This document shows positions 1 to 26,687 of a DNA stretch of 64,000 bases, piece after piece. The notes under the pieces are model-generated. The model was not told the origin of the DNA. It ran no database searches and saw only the letters and a list, made by a program, of their open reading frames with translations. A program made the translations under genes and the position numbers. Each line of letters opens with the position of its first letter. Within the stretch, counting starts at the first letter, position 1. Source of the stretch: Pithys albifrons albifrons (taxonomy: Eukaryota > Chordata > Aves > Passeriformes > Thamnophilidae); assembly GCF_047495875.1 (NCBI RefSeq), contig NC_092465.1, positions 10,403,160-10,467,159 on the forward strand, in the 5' to 3' direction.

Positions 1-1382
1 TCTGGGAAATTTCTTCCTAAAATTCAACTACCAGATAAAGAAATGGGGCCTTTGGGGAAATTAATCCTCTGTCATCATCTTCTCAGTAGGTGTGTGTGGG
101 ATAGTCTAGCCATGCAGTACAATAGGAAATGGATAAAGCTCCACTACCTGGTTAGGACTTCAGAGAAAGTCCCCTGAGTAATTATTATGAAGTTTGGAAG
201 TGCTTCAAACAAGTGTTATATTTTAAAAGCAGCTGATCATATTTTGTTTTTTCAAAAGTACACACACCCCCCTTTTCTGAGAAAGCTGTTTGAAATAAGA
301 CAGCCTGTGGCTTGTGCTGCCTCCACCCACAGCTGCAGCAAATACTGGCTGGCAACTATGGAAAGCGAATGTCCTTACTCTCAGCAGCATTTGCACCCTT
401 GACACATCTCTTCTCAGAGGTAAACCTCCTGATCATCTGCTTGCTACATTAGAATGGGTGCTGGAAAAGACAAGTAACATGGAATTCAAGCCAGGATTAA
501 ACCTGGCTGAAAATCAAGGTTGGTAAAAATTACTTTTTTGATTGTTTTGAAATCTGGTTCCAGTCCAGGGAAGACCAAAGTCCATTTTTTCAAAGTTCAC
601 AGAGGTAAATAAAAAGGCCAAGGGCCTCAGAATTGTCCTGGGAGATATGTTTTGTAAGCAGAGCCAGAATTAATACTTGTGCTGAGGAGCTGGGGATCCT
701 GTGCTACGTGCATTATAACTCAGTAACAACAGGGCTGTTGACTGACTCTGCTTGCAGACAGCAGGTGGGTAAGTTCCTGTATAGCTACAAGCCACAGTGA
801 CTGGTGCACAGACCAAAACAGGCAGTGACACCCATCAGCCAAGTCCCCAGAGCAGAGATTAAGTTATGCCAAGGCAGAGCATAGGCCTAACACTGAGCAA
901 GAATGGCTGTCACCATTTGGATCCATTCTGGGGTTCAGAGTTTCCTGCGAGTGCCCATGCAACTTTGCACAACTCAAATTAAGTGTGTGTAGCACTTCAG
1001 TCCTGGGATGACTTCATTTAGAAATCTAAAAATGGTATTTGTATCTTGTCTGAGTGTGTTATATTTCACTTCAAGAGCCTCAAGGTTATTTACCAAAAGA
1101 CTGAAAAATTTCAAATGTAGACAGGCAGGTACAGCTCTGCAAATCAAATTTTGTAATAATGGCACTGCTGCATTCCTGATAAGAAATACAGGAAGCAAAA
1201 GGAAAGTCCTTACTTAGGAAAGAGAGAAAAAAGACAAGTGCCACAGTAATATTACTGAGCATCAGTGATTAGAAAGTCAAGTACATGCCAATGAAAGCAT
1301 TGCCAGCAGAGATAAACCAGTCTCATTTTATCAGCTCCAAGTGTCACTTCAATGGCTTCAGTTTCAGGGAACCATTCACAGT

Positions 1383-1419
1383 AAAAAAAAAAAAAAAGAA
1401 AACAAAAAACCCCCCAAAA
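1383..1419. repeat. A-rich simple tract
   Basis: A run of about 15 A is followed by GAAAACAAAAAACCCCCC and more A. It is a low-complexity tract that could be an old poly-A tail or just a simple repeat; I see no retrocopy next to it. Confidence 0.7.
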
Positions 1420-3246
1420 CCTCATACAGTTGTAGATTTTTCATAAGGAAGAGCTGAATTTACAGGGGTCCTAGCCAAGATTCAGAGCAAGAACTGAGTG
1501 GCAGTCTCCCAAAGCCTAAGGAAATACTAAGAAACTACCATTAGAGAGAAAGAGAGGGAGAGGAGAGAGATGTCAGCTCGTGGCTGAACAATTTACTTCC
1601 AATTTATTTCCTTGATAACATAAACCTTTTGCTACTACGTGACAGAGTTAACCACCTATAGCTAGTGAGCACTCAAGAAGGCTAATTAAAGTGCCAAAAT
1701 GTTTTATGTAAGGTTTTCCTTTGATCACTATCGTGTTTTTCCTTTTCCACAGGTGAGGCCAGTAAGAACTCAGTGTGACAACTGCACTTATGCTAGGCAG
1801 CATTCAAGCAATAAAAATAAATCCTCTAGGGCCATAATTCACTCCCTTTTATCATACCTTCACAGGAAAAATTCACTTAACAGTCAGCAGTTATTTTCTA
1901 TTACATAAATTTAATTTTACTTGTTGTTCCATAATTCATCAATCACTGTAAGCAAGCAGCACTTCAGACAGTACACTGAATTCTGGCATATCACTTGCCT
2001 GAACAGGCCCAGTGCAGGAAAACCACAACAACACTTACAAAAATGAGTGCAAATCATTTCTTTCTTTTGCCTTTTAGAACACAACTATTTAATCGAATGT
2101 AATATACCAAGACTAAAATATCTTGGTTAGAGGAAGAAACCTCTTCAGGTCAATGCCCAGCCTCACCTGGCAGACAAATCACTGGCACCTATCACAGCGT
2201 TCCACAAAACAGGAAGATTTCAAAAAGAAATACTCCAGATTCTGTATTTAAGTGATCCCCATGATCATGCTCCTCCTTATCTCTGCCAGAGTCAGAGTTT
2301 ACATCACACCTTCCACCTTCCTCCACATCAGCTACAATCTATAGCCCCACTAAACACTGGCAGACTGAAAAGTGTTTGCTGCTCACTTTGGTCCTGCTGC
2401 TCAAGTCCTGCAGAGACTCCAGTCCATAGTGACACGTGTTTGGGCCATACACAAGCACTGCTGGGGGCCAGCACCTCCTTCCCTTGACATTCACACAGTA
2501 TTGCAGCAGAAACGTGTCTCTTGCATGTGACTCAACACAGAACTCACCAGCAGAGATGGTAAAAGCCAAACCCCAGACCATGGGATGCACATGTTGTGTC
2601 ATAATAATGCCAGAGGGATGGAGGGCTTCAATCACCAGCTGTGTAAATATTTTGTTAAGAGCCTAAACATGGTTAAAAAACCCTTAGTGCCAGGAGTCCA
2701 AAAAATGCTCAGGAAAGTAAACTATATCTGAAAGCTACAGAATACTTGAACAACATTCAAGCGACACAGAGATCTGCTATGCAGTTTTTAATTCTGCTTG
2801 GTATGCCAGTTCCCTTGCTGAGAAACTAAGCAGAAATTAAATCGCCAGCTCAGCCTTAACAGGGGTGCTCTTGTTAGCAGAATTAATGTATGTATTTGCC
2901 TTATGGTATTGCTTTTAATTTCTCAGTGACTTTAACTCCCTTTTTGAAAATGGAGATCTCTCTCATTTTTATCCCATATCTGCATTTTCTGTATTTGCCA
3001 AAGCAATATTTCATATTTTCATGACTTTTTAAAAATGCTTTTTCCTCATATTGATGTTCTTATTTCAAGGGAATTTTCCTAGAAATGTTACTAGAAATGC
3101 CCCACCACCAGTGGCCCCTTCCAATCCTACTCATTATGTGATTCCATGATTTTCCTTTTGTCCTCCTTGTGAGGTATGAAACAGAACAAGTTTCCTTTAC
3201 TACTGAATGAGTGGGCATTTGTTTCCTAAATTTTGGGTTTGGTGGT

Positions 3247-3300
3247 AGTTTTTTTTTGTTTGTTTTGGGAGTTTTTGTTGTTGTTTTCTCTGTGTGTGTG
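3247..3300. repeat. T/G-rich low-complexity tract with short TG run
   Basis: Long T runs are interspersed with GTTTG and GTTGTTG units and end in a short TG dinucleotide run. Read on the transcribed strand it is A/C-rich. No gene content. Confidence 0.7.
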
Positions 3301-4974
3301 GTTGGGAATTTTTTAATTAACATGTATTAACAGTAGGTGACAGTACAAGGAAATACAAAATATTTAGGAAAAAAAAGCATGTTGGTGCACACCTTCATGG
3401 AATTCAAACTAAAAATGATTAGTAGTCTCAAGAAAAAAAGAGGGGGATCAAGGCACTCCTCATATCTGTGTTACTGGGACAGGAAACTTCCAAGGAACTG
3501 AGAATTCTTCCTAATGAAGGAACTGAAGCAGCACTTCCTGCTACAGCAACAATATCACAGGGAGAAAGAAAGCTTTACCTTGATTAGAAGCCTTCCAAGA
3601 AAAGAGAATTTATGCCTAAGTGACTTGTTCCAACAAGTCTTAATTCTAAAATCTCCCCTCTTATACCAATAACCTTCAATTAGAAAAATGATTATTCTCA
3701 GATTTTATATAATACCACCAATGTGGAAGAGGTCGAGATCTCAGCCTCATGACTGCTGAAAGATGAGCTGAGTCTGGTATCTAATGGAAAAGATAAAAGT
3801 GTATTGCGTGTATTTATTTTTAGAGAATAAAAGGTTTTCAGTTTACATTTCAGAGCTTTTTTCCACATCCAAAAACAACAGAAGGAAATGAGAACTGCTC
3901 TCCTCAGTATTCTGCAAAAGCCAACAAGAAAGAGGCCATTGGAAGATGGACCAGTATCACCAGACACAGCTGTTTCACAAGCCAACAGCTCAATGGGCTT
4001 AACAAATGAGAATGCCCTGCATGTAGCATTTTCTTTATGCAATTCCCCACTGCTTTGAATCCAGATATAAAGACTGAAATCCCATCTGCTGTGAATTGAA
4101 TAGGGCAAGGATTTCTCCCTAAGGAGAGGTTTTCAGATAGCATGCTGAAGAGGGCTTACTGTATAGAACAAAAGCTGTCTCCTTTGCCTTTTGGAAAGGG
4201 ATGAAGAAACTTTTCTTAGTAGGTTACCTAGGACCTGACCTGGCTGCTCAATGGGAATTACAATTGCTGTAATAGCATTCATTATCCATTGGTGCTTTAG
4301 CACCAAGTCTGGGTCATCAACCAATTTCCTCCCCTCTATAGAAAACATATACAATACAAATAACAAACCAAGTAATTATTTTCCTGTGTATGAAATATTT
4401 TAGATTGTAGATTGCATATAGAAAAAGTTAAGGATTGCAAATGGAAAAATAAACATTTTACAGGTTCTCTCTTTTCTTTTACAGAGGTGCAGACCTACAG
4501 ATACTACTTCCAGTCTATGCTTCCACAATAAAGCATTTAATGAAAATAAAATGCTTGAGCTTTATACATTTTTGAGAGCAAAAAATCCAAGAAAATTAAA
4601 GATATTATACACTAGGATTCAGATTTAAGGAGATACTTAATCAAGTATTTAATCTAAAGACATGAACTTTAAAAAAAAAATCTGGAGAGTCTATATAATC
4701 ACCTGATCACTGCCTGCAGCTCAGGCACAAAGCCTGAACATTTAAAGGCTTAGTAACACTTCTGGAGTCAGGCATACAACTAAGAATATTTTCAAAGCAG
4801 AGTCTGTTACCATAAATGCCGCTGTGAATTTCCTTTAATATACCAAAATAAGTCCAAATTTGGATCTGTATTCTGTGTTGGGACAACAGAGGGCAATGTT
4901 ATAATTAATGTATAAATGTAATGTTTGCAAGAATTCCTCCCTAAATTCCTCATCTAAACAAGTTAAAAAAAGAG

Positions 4975-5100
4975 TAAAGGGTGATGTGCAATCAAATATA
5001 ATTTGTGATGGCATCCAACATGTGAGTGACAGAGCAAAACTAGGACTCAGCTCTTAAGGCCCACATTCAAGTGCTCTATCCTTTGCACCAAATGATCCCC
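4975..5100 (-). mobile_element. MIR-like SINE relic, antisense to the + strand
   Basis: The + strand reads GTGACAGAGCAAAACTAGG, then an ACTCAGCTCTTAAGG segment, then GTGCTCTATCCTTTGCACCA. This resembles the reverse complement of the tRNA-derived head of MIR-family SINEs (a 'gacagagctgggattcgaaccc ... gtgctcttaccactgcacca' pattern). It is heavily diverged with no clear ends. An L3/CR1-type relic is an alternative. Confidence 0.4.
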
Positions 5101-6013
5101 CTGATAAATGTTGTGGCTACATTCAGCTGTCTTGAGAGAAAATTAAATCCTTGCTGAATTTACAATAATGTTATTCCACTCCCGCTTAAAACAAAAAACC
5201 TTTTGTCTTTCTAGGAGTTTGAAATGCAAAGGTAAAGCTTGGCTCTAGGGCTGTGCTGGGATGAGAGGAGACAGAAACAGCTACTCACAACTCAGAAGGA
5301 ATTGACTCATAAATAAGTTGAAAGAAATACATATGACTTGGGGCACGAGGAGTGTTATTAAGTAGCAAAAGTGCTACTTGAAATTGTGAATCTTTGAGAA
5401 GTTGTGATTTTCTTTATCTAAAATGTTGCTTGGCATTCTTGTCTGAACATTCAGCCAATGTGTTAGTTAATTCTCAGGAGCAACAGCAAGGTTTAGGGAA
5501 AGGACAAAGTGTGTCAGCTAAATCTTTGAGTTCTTTTGCCTTCAGAGAGTAATAAGAACTCTTGCAATTGTTTCTGGCACCGAGTTATTACATATATGGT
5601 CCCAATCCTGCCCGTCCTGGCATGCATTTGTAAATGAGGCTGCTTTAAACAGTCACAGTTTTTAAAGGCAGGAGTTCTTTCCACTGGCTCCTCAGAATGG
5701 AGATCTCACTGGGGTACACAGAGAAGTAACCAGTGGAGGCTACAGCTGTGAAAAGCCTCAAAGCTTGAATTTGAACTGTTGGGAATAACTCTGCTGACTA
5801 TGCTGGAGTTAAATAGGCAGGGAAACCACTATTTGCTGAACACCTTACCTATCACAGCTGCTATCAGTCCCACACAAGTTAATTACAGCATGTTATTTTA
5901 CAGTGTTTACAAAGCACTATTAACTCTGCCAAGAAAACTGAACTAGAGAGCATGATATGGTCCAGTCTTAGAGTGTCAATAACCAGCACCGGTCTATGTG
6001 ACGATACAAAGAC

Positions 6014-6052
6014 AGTCCAATGACATTCCCAGTCCAATGACATTCAGTCCGA
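6014..6052. repeat. Short tandem duplication, 17-bp unit
   Basis: The unit AGTCCAATGACATTCCC at 6014-6030 is repeated at 6031-6045 with its last two bases different, and a third partial copy (AGTCCGA) begins at 6046. It lies in non-coding DNA and is probably a recent local duplication. Confidence 0.8.
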
Positions 6053-8201
6053 CTATCCTAGAAGATAAGATCAACTACACACTGGAGGAAAAGTAATCCC
6101 ATTTTAAAGTTGGAGAGTAAAGTAACTTGGAATGACAGTGAATTGTTCCCATGTGACCAGTAGGAGTCTTGTGTCTTGGGTCCCTGCACAGCTTTGGATC
6201 TGTTGACAGACAGATGTTTGAACTGAGACTGAAGGCAGGTGTGCCTCTTCAGTGGGAAGTAAGACAGCTCAGCTTCATCTGTCATTAATTTGGGTAATAT
6301 TATGTAGAAAAACTGAGAGAGAAGTATAAAGACATGCAGGGAGTTCATTTTCCTTGGAGCAAATACATGATAAAGCAGCACTCTAGGAGCTAAACTCTAC
6401 ACAGTATTCTGGCACAGGCAATAAGGAAACTGTTCAGCAGGAACTGCCTCTCTGGTTAAGGATGATGCACTAGTATCTTAGATTCAACAAAGCACATACA
6501 AGTATATTTAAGCTTTAGCTGTACACTCAAATCCGTTTCTATTCATTAAATGTATAAAAGGACACACAAACACCCAGCTTCAAGTCAGCAAGTGAACCTG
6601 CCAACCCTTAAATAAGTTAAAAACATGACACGATCCTTTCCCCAGTGGTCACAAATCTTTCCCTGTATAATCTGGTACTCAGCTTATCTCATACACATTC
6701 ACCACTCAGCTCAAACAAGGTTTTGGATAGGAATTCCTGTAACCCTTTCCAATCACGCACTCTTAAACCAACTTCTGCCGTGATGGACTGTCTCTCAGGT
6801 ACAGCCTGACTTGGCACCATAGCCCTTGTATGCAGCTGCAGCATGCAGTGTGGAGCATCCCACCGGGACATGGCCGCAATTCATGCAACTGAGTCAATGG
6901 GCTTGGGGCAAACGAGCAAAGCTTATGCAAATGCCTAAAATTAAACATGAGCTCAAGGACTTCACTAAGTCAGGGCCTTTTTCAGGAATGATAAATGTGA
7001 AAAACATAGAAAGTAAGGCAAGTCCATTGAAGGACTGAAGACACAAGAAAACACTTCTCAGACATCAGGTAAAGTATTTGCATACATTACAGTGGCCTTT
7101 GGGTTGTGAGGATCAGTACTTTTCTAATGCACATTACTGGACAAAAAAGTAAAATCATGGGGACATGGCTTTAAGAGAAATACAACAGGTGGTCTTACAA
7201 GGTAATTTATTTGCAATTAAGTTTCTGGTTCCAGCTTTCAAAATAATGTCTGCACTGAACCTTACCTGTGAACTTTACAACCAAAACTTGGACTCTGATT
7301 TTGTGAAGACACCTTTCTGTCTTGTGTAAGTGGCAGCATAATTAAAGCCCTGATAAACAGATAAATCCACAAAGGCATGGAAAAATTCATGCTTTTTTAA
7401 GTTACACATGATTTCAAAACACCACATGAAGCAAATAAGGGCTTTCTCTCAGTGGATATGACAAACCTCATCAGTGTAGCAAAGGTAATTATTAACTGCC
7501 CATTTATTCGTACCACCAACTGCTTAATTTAGCAGAAGAACACAGTGAGAGGTAGCAGGGTGACAAATTCAAATGAGGCATCCTAGTGGAGCTGGGGATC
7601 TGGACTCAGATTGTCTGACAAGTAAAACGATGAGTACATACGTGCTGATAGTGTGTAGCACTCCAACAGAAACTAGCATGTCTCAGGGCCATCCATATGT
7701 TCCACAATATGTCTGTGAGGAGAGGGGTCCAGAATCACAGTCTCTGGAAAGGGTAGGTCTCCCAGGCTCTCAAGATACCAGCCAGCATCTCCGTGTTTCT
7801 GCATTCACTGGTGTGTAAGCACCTGTATTCCCGCCAACAAACTACTGATTTCAGCTCAGAGGGTAAATATGCAACATAACCAACTGTTTGCTGATTCAGA
7901 AGCTGGCTCTCATAGGACAAGTTCTGCTAGGGAAGAAAAGGGTGCTCTGGGCTGTTTCTTCAGAGCCAATTCAATCTCTGTGTATTAACCACAAAGAAGC
8001 TGCAGCAACAGAGATGTTACCATGTAGAACAGCAGTACTGACAAGCACACAGAAACAGACTGGATTTTAAAGCCTAGCAAAGGGGAATACAAGTTTGAAC
8101 TCAGCAGATGACAGGTTGCTTTATTTTGCCTTCTATTCTGCTTTTCACATGTGTTTTCGGGAGGCAATTAGCTGTCATGTATTTTCATATTTCAGTCCTA
8201 C

Positions 8202-8304
8202 CTTATCACTGTCCACTGTGTTCTGTGATGTCCTGGATGCAATGGAAATGGTGTCAGGTTGACTGCTGCCATCCCCTTGGCTGTCTGCATCATCTATTCC
8301 ATCT
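8202..8304 (-). CDS. KALRN: KALRN exon 21: Ser/Asp-rich linker between PH1 and SH3
   Basis: 103 nt. The first base completes an Arg codon split with exon 20, then 34 codons give residues 879-912 of the segment (starts DGIDDADSQGDGSSQPD, ends NTVDSDK). The acceptor is TTCTGCAG and the donor GTAGGACT, leaving phase 0. This is the disordered linker after PH1. In mammals the Kalirin-7 transcript diverges right after VDSDK, either to a short PDZ-ligand tail or to the SH3 exon; neither alternative was found in the 8.2 kb that follows. The first residues (DGIDDAD) differ slightly from the mammalian form as I remember it (DGVEDID), fitting a loosely constrained linker. Confidence 0.93.
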
Positions 8305-9636
8305 CTGCAGAAGATACAAAAAGGGAAACAACGAGGCTCACTTAGCACACCACCTTAGAATGTGCACAGCTTTACAGGTGGATTTGAGAAGTGCAGCATC
8401 AGCAGGACGGAGCTGGCTTTGTGCTACAACCACCTCACTGATGCAGCCCATGATGCTATTTAATTGCAATTTAAAATGATGTCACCCTTAGCCATAGGGT
8501 TGGGATTAGCACATAATCACAACATTTGTTGCTGGAAACAGGATGGCCATTGCCTGCATATTAACAGCATAGAAGACTCTGGTGTTCAGAAATAGCTCTG
8601 TAACGAGGGTGTCAGGCAGAAGTTTTCCTTCAATTGGATTTCTGCCCCAACCAAAGCCACTCAGACTAGTTTACATGTAACACCGAGGGAAAGGACATTT
8701 CCCATGCCTCACAGGAACCACATCTTCAGAAATTTAATACTGGATATTTAAAATTTCAATTTGGATAGACAGAAACATGCTATCCAAACAAACATGAAGA
8801 CAGGGTAGAGCTCTACAAATTTACCTCTATGAGGCTGCTAACAGGGAGTATTTTCTTTCTCTTTGCTATACAGATAAAGTTCTAAATTTCTACTGGCCAT
8901 TCAAACTAAACATTTCAGTAATCCAAAATACATATTTACGGACAAAGAAAAAAAATAGGGTCTCCATTCTGAACTGGAAAATTCCTGTATTGGTGCCCAT
9001 TCCAAGGAGGAAATGTCTGGATCTCTGCCTTGCTTCAGGTCTCCTGAGTGACCTTGGTTACTTAAGGTTTGGATGTCTCTGTAACAAAGCCTGAAGTAAG
9101 AGAGGTATAAAACTTGATGAGGAAATGGAGGTGCTCAAATTAAAGGTGGCTTTTGGGAATGCCAGACAGAAAAAGAAGAATTAATTTTGTCCAATTTCTA
9201 TTTAATCCAGGACTGAGAGAAGTTGACAAAAAAATTTAACATTACTTTACAGGCTGAAATGAGTTTTTATTTGATGACGAAACAGATTCTTTGCCGTAAT
9301 AACATATTGTCATGATCAATCATGATTTTCATTGTCAAACAATCAAAAATGCCAAACAGGCTGATAAAAATAAAACCTTCTTTTACTCAAATGTAAAGAA
9401 GTAAAATCTACTTTAGGAAAGGACCGTAACTTTGAACTCAGGAATTTTTACTGTTTGTTTCCCTCTAATAATTTGGACTGTAACATAAAAGATCTTTGCA
9501 CATATATCACAGAAAAGTTTTCTAGGTACTTTTGCCAAGACAACATATAAAAAGCAAAGACAATGAAAAAATAAACCTCTGCTGTGGGTTGAGAAAACAC
9601 TAGTGATTTCATGTTATAGGGAATGGCTGAGGTTAC
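8305..9636. other. Intron between exons 20 and 21
   Basis: 1332 bp phase-2 intron. A/T-rich with scattered A runs; I see no gene, RNA or recognisable repeat in it. Confidence 0.8.
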
Positions 9637-9779
9637 CTTCTACTGTTGTTTCGCTGCTTTGCTGGTGTCTTGGGGAGCTGAATTGGCTCTTTCAGAGCTC
9701 CCTTCAGATGAATAATCCTTTCTTGAATAACTTCCCGGATATTTTTGATCCATTCCTGTTTTGTTTCAATACTGGATGC
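9637..9779 (-). CDS. KALRN: KALRN exon 20: C-terminal helix of PH1 and start of linker
   Basis: 143 nt, 47 codons plus two bases of a split Arg codon (residues 831-877/878). It begins ASSIETKQEWIKNIREVIQE, the amphipathic C-terminal helix typical of PH domains with its conserved Trp (TKQEWIKNI), then HLKGALKEPIQLPKTPAKQ and a basic NNSR stretch entering the linker. Acceptor CTTTAG, donor GTAACC. It joins exon 21 in phase 2. Confidence 0.95.
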
Positions 9780-10468
9780 CTAAAGTTCCACAAGGCAGAA
9801 AAACAGAGACTTTATCATGTTCTCAGCATGTCAGCTCCTATGTAGAAGGATTGTGGTCGGCAGATGGAAATGTATGATTAACTGTTTGTCCTCTCTGCTG
9901 CTCTGTTACAGCTGCTGCAGTACCTGGTAACCCTCAGAGAACTGAGAGCATTTTAAGAGACCTACTTGGCAAGCAACAGCAAAGCAGCTAAGCTCTGGAT
10001 AAATACATTTAATGCTAGCATGCTCTGAAGAGGGGAAATAGGTTATCACTGCACAGCTGGGATTTCCTCAGACAAAACAACCATAACATTTATTCTTCAT
10101 TAGAAGTTCACTTGACAGAAAAGGCTGTCAGCTCTGGAGGTCTGAGGAACAGGATGATTGTTGATACACCCAGTGGCAAAGGACTAAGAATTACACCTCC
10201 TAGCCAAACACCCTGAGACGTGCCCTGTCAGTGTGCAGCTGCTCAGTCCAGGCTGCAAGAGGAGGTGCAATTCCAGCAAAGCTGCACAACCGCAATTCCA
10301 ATTCCCACTGAAGCCTTAGAGCCAAATTGCTCCTCCTTCAGGCATGACCCCACTGACAGACATAGAAGCCATACAAGTATGAGGAAAGAAGAAACTGACC
10401 TCTCTCTTAGTGCTCCCAAGGCCTGAACTAGAAGTTTTAAAGGCAAAAAAAACCCAGAGAGGACTTAC
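9780..10468. other. Intron between exons 19 and 20
   Basis: 689 bp phase-0 intron. Nothing recognisable inside. Confidence 0.8.
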
Positions 10469-10570
10469 TTTCAGCACTGTTTTATTGTCTGAGGATGGTG
10501 TTCGTCCAGACCACAAAGCAAATTTGCAGGGATCTCCTTCAACATGTTCAGTCACTCCCAGTTCTGAGGT
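10469..10570 (-). CDS. KALRN: KALRN exon 19: PH1 middle strands
   Basis: 102 nt, 34 codons in phase 0 (residues 797-830). It encodes TSELGVTEHVEGDPCKFALW, then SGRTPSSDNKTVLK. GDPCKFALW is the conserved beta-strand signature of kalirin/TRIO PH1, followed by the strand that leads into the C-terminal helix. Acceptor CACACTAG, donor GTAAGTCC, a near-consensus site. Confidence 0.96.
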
Positions 10571-10984
10571 CTAGTGTGGAGAAGAGATGATGAGAAATTT
10601 CATATATATGAAGCTTCATGAGTCCAGAAAACTATGGACTTGGAAGAAATGGGGAGGCTGGGATGGATAAGGGAATGAGATCTTATCTCTGCTTTGCTAC
10701 ACATAGATAAAAGAAACAGAATACCACTGGGGATGGCAGGGAACTGAATGGCTTGACTGATCCTGAGTGGAGTTCCCATCCACCTTCACATCTCACTACC
10801 TTAAACCTCTCCAGAATCACTGCGAGCTGACTTCCAGGTGAGCCATGCAGGACTCAGAGTCAGCCCTTCCAGGTAGCATAAGTATCTCAAACCCGCCATG
10901 GGGTCCTGTGAGCCATCTCCCAAACTCCACCACTAGCTACAAGAAACACAACACTGAGAATGTTTTCGTTGCAGCCACACCTAC
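10571..10984. other. Intron between exons 18 and 19 (shortest in the window)
   Basis: 414 bp phase-0 intron separating two PH1 exons. No features seen. Confidence 0.85.
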
Positions 10985-11175
10985 CAGTAACTTGTTCTTG
11001 TAAACATATTTTGTGTGTCCTGAAGAATCTTTGATCTCTTTGCTAAACACCAAAGAGATTTCAAAGAGAAACAAGTGCCTCTCTCGGCCTTTCCGAATGA
11101 GAGACTTGGGATCCCACACTTGGAAGGAATCCTGAAGAATCAGCTCTCCCTGGACGTCCAGGTTCTCATCAAATC
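10985..11175 (-). CDS. KALRN: KALRN exon 18: DH1-PH1 junction and first half of PH1
   Basis: 191 nt: two bases complete a Gly codon, then 63 codons (residues 734-796). FDENLDVQGELILQDSFQVW opens PH1, then DPKSLIRKGRERHLFLFEIS gives the conserved basic loop and 'RHLFLFE' strand, and SLVFSKEIKDSSGHTKYVY ends with KNKLL at the donor. PH1 supports the exchange activity of DH1 and contacts membrane or partners. Acceptor GGTTTTAG, donor GTAGGTGT. Confidence 0.97.
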
Positions 11176-21002
<9,827 letters not shown>

Positions 21003-21072
21003 CCAGGTGACAAAGCAGTGGCCCACATCCTCAGGCAGTTGTTCATATTTCTCTAGCTCTTTTAGAAAAATG
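21003..21072 (-). CDS. KALRN: KALRN exon 14: DH1 helix, 70-nt micro-exon
   Basis: 70 nt: one base completes the Asn codon split with exon 13, then 23 codons (residues 612-634): [20 protein letters not shown], then VTW. It was placed by expecting the family's N-IFLKELE continuation between exons 13 and 15. Acceptor TCTTTCAG, donor GTAATG; the phase fits both neighbours. Too short to stand out as an open frame, but the match is unambiguous. Confidence 0.96.
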
Positions 21073-25626
<4,554 letters not shown>

Positions 25627-25745
25627 TCTTTCTTTCTGGCCGACTTCCTTTTTTCTTCATTGACTTCATGATTTGCATCTCTCAGCTTTACCTCCCGGTC
25701 TGAAAGACTTGCTGGAATAATATCTAGTTCTAGGTCTTTGTTATC
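25627..25745 (-). CDS. KALRN: KALRN exon 11: spectrin-to-DH1 linker
   Basis: 119 nt, 39 codons plus two bases of a split Glu codon (residues 513-551/552). DNKDLELDIIPASLSDREVK, then LRDANHEVNEEKRKSARKK. A charged linker that becomes helical as it enters DH1. The kalirin version (DNKDLELDIIPASLSD) is shorter than TRIO's, which has an extra Ser/Lys-rich insertion here, supporting the KALRN call. Acceptor TTCCTAG, donor GTATGT. Confidence 0.96.
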
Positions 25746-26687
25746 CTAGGAAGAAAAAAGGATAGATTTTCAATTCATTGTAGTCCTACTGTTGTGCAAA
25801 GTGCAGTGAGTTCATGAGAGCAAATGGGTAAGGAGGGACAAAAGCAAGGCAAGGTCAAAAAGAAGGAAATTCTGAGAGAAGTAGAACTACAGTGAGAAGG
25901 AGAAGAAGGTGGGAGAGACATCTTAAAAAAATGTCAACTGTGATATTTACTGTAGTCTTCACTGTTACTCCAATCCAGGAGTAGGTACTGATGGAAAATG
26001 TCTAAATTTTACCTTACTCTTTCACATCTAAATTAGTTGCCTAGTGTGGGACTGCATAAATAATAGCCTGATAAAGCAGAGAACCTTGCAGAGACAATCC
26101 CACTTTCAGTTGTCATTTACCATGGAAATACCTTTCCAGGCTGTGATTAGTAACTGTGCAAACCACAGACCCTACAAACAGTACATTTAAAATATCTGAG
26201 GGTGTGAGGGAATTTATTCCTCTTTCTTGATACTCAATTTCAAAGAATCCTTGACTGAAAGGTTTTTAAGTGTTGCTGCTTCTGGCACTCCCCCTTAATA
26301 CTATGGCCAGGGAACAGCAAGAGGTTCTATTTTTTGTTTCTCTTGTGTGCTCTGTGTCACCTAAAATAGCTCAGAGATGAGGTTGAGGATCAATTTTTTA
26401 TGTTAGTCAAAGGATGAGAGAGTGGAACCTTACAGGCAAAATTTGAGTTTAACTCAAAATAACGGTGTGGGAGCAGGATTTATGGTTTATACTAAAATTA
26501 ACCGATCTGCCATAGCAGGAATTTTTCTCTTCAGAAGCAGTTCTGAGCTTGGCTGGGTAGGCTGGCTGAGTTTTATGTGTTTCCAATGGGCACACGAAGA
26601 CCTGCAGCATTCCTACCACAGCCTTCACCTTCCTCTGTGATTTCCAGCTTTGGTATAAAACCCCAGCACGCTGTGGTCTTACTGTAC
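25746..26687. other. Intron between exons 10 and 11
   Basis: 942 bp phase-0 intron without recognised features. Confidence 0.8.

Larger units (their letters stand above)
1..8201. other. Intronic DNA downstream of KALRN exon 21
   Basis: No exon could be supported here on either strand. On the minus strand I looked for the Kalirin-7 terminal exon (a short tail ending Ser-Thr-Tyr-Val-stop) and for the first SH3 exon (with a Trp-Cys-Leu-Val-Arg-Thr run) and found neither. The stretch holds an A-rich tract (1383-1419), a T/G-rich tract (3247-3300), a MIR-like relic (4975-5100) and a short tandem repeat (6014-6052). Open frames present are short and look random. A minus-strand 98-codon frame at 2339-2635 is unrecognised. 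Confidence 0.6.

Noticed and set aside
2339..2635. 98-codon minus-strand open frame
   Set aside because: No recognised domain and no match to any expected kalirin exon. I could not name a family, so it is treated as a chance frame, though a translated search would settle it.
7633..7644. A Ser-Thr-Tyr-Val coding string like the Kalirin-7 C-terminus
   Set aside because: It is on the + strand, opposite to KALRN, is followed by Leu rather than a stop, and its flanks do not match the Kalirin-7 tail. Coincidence.
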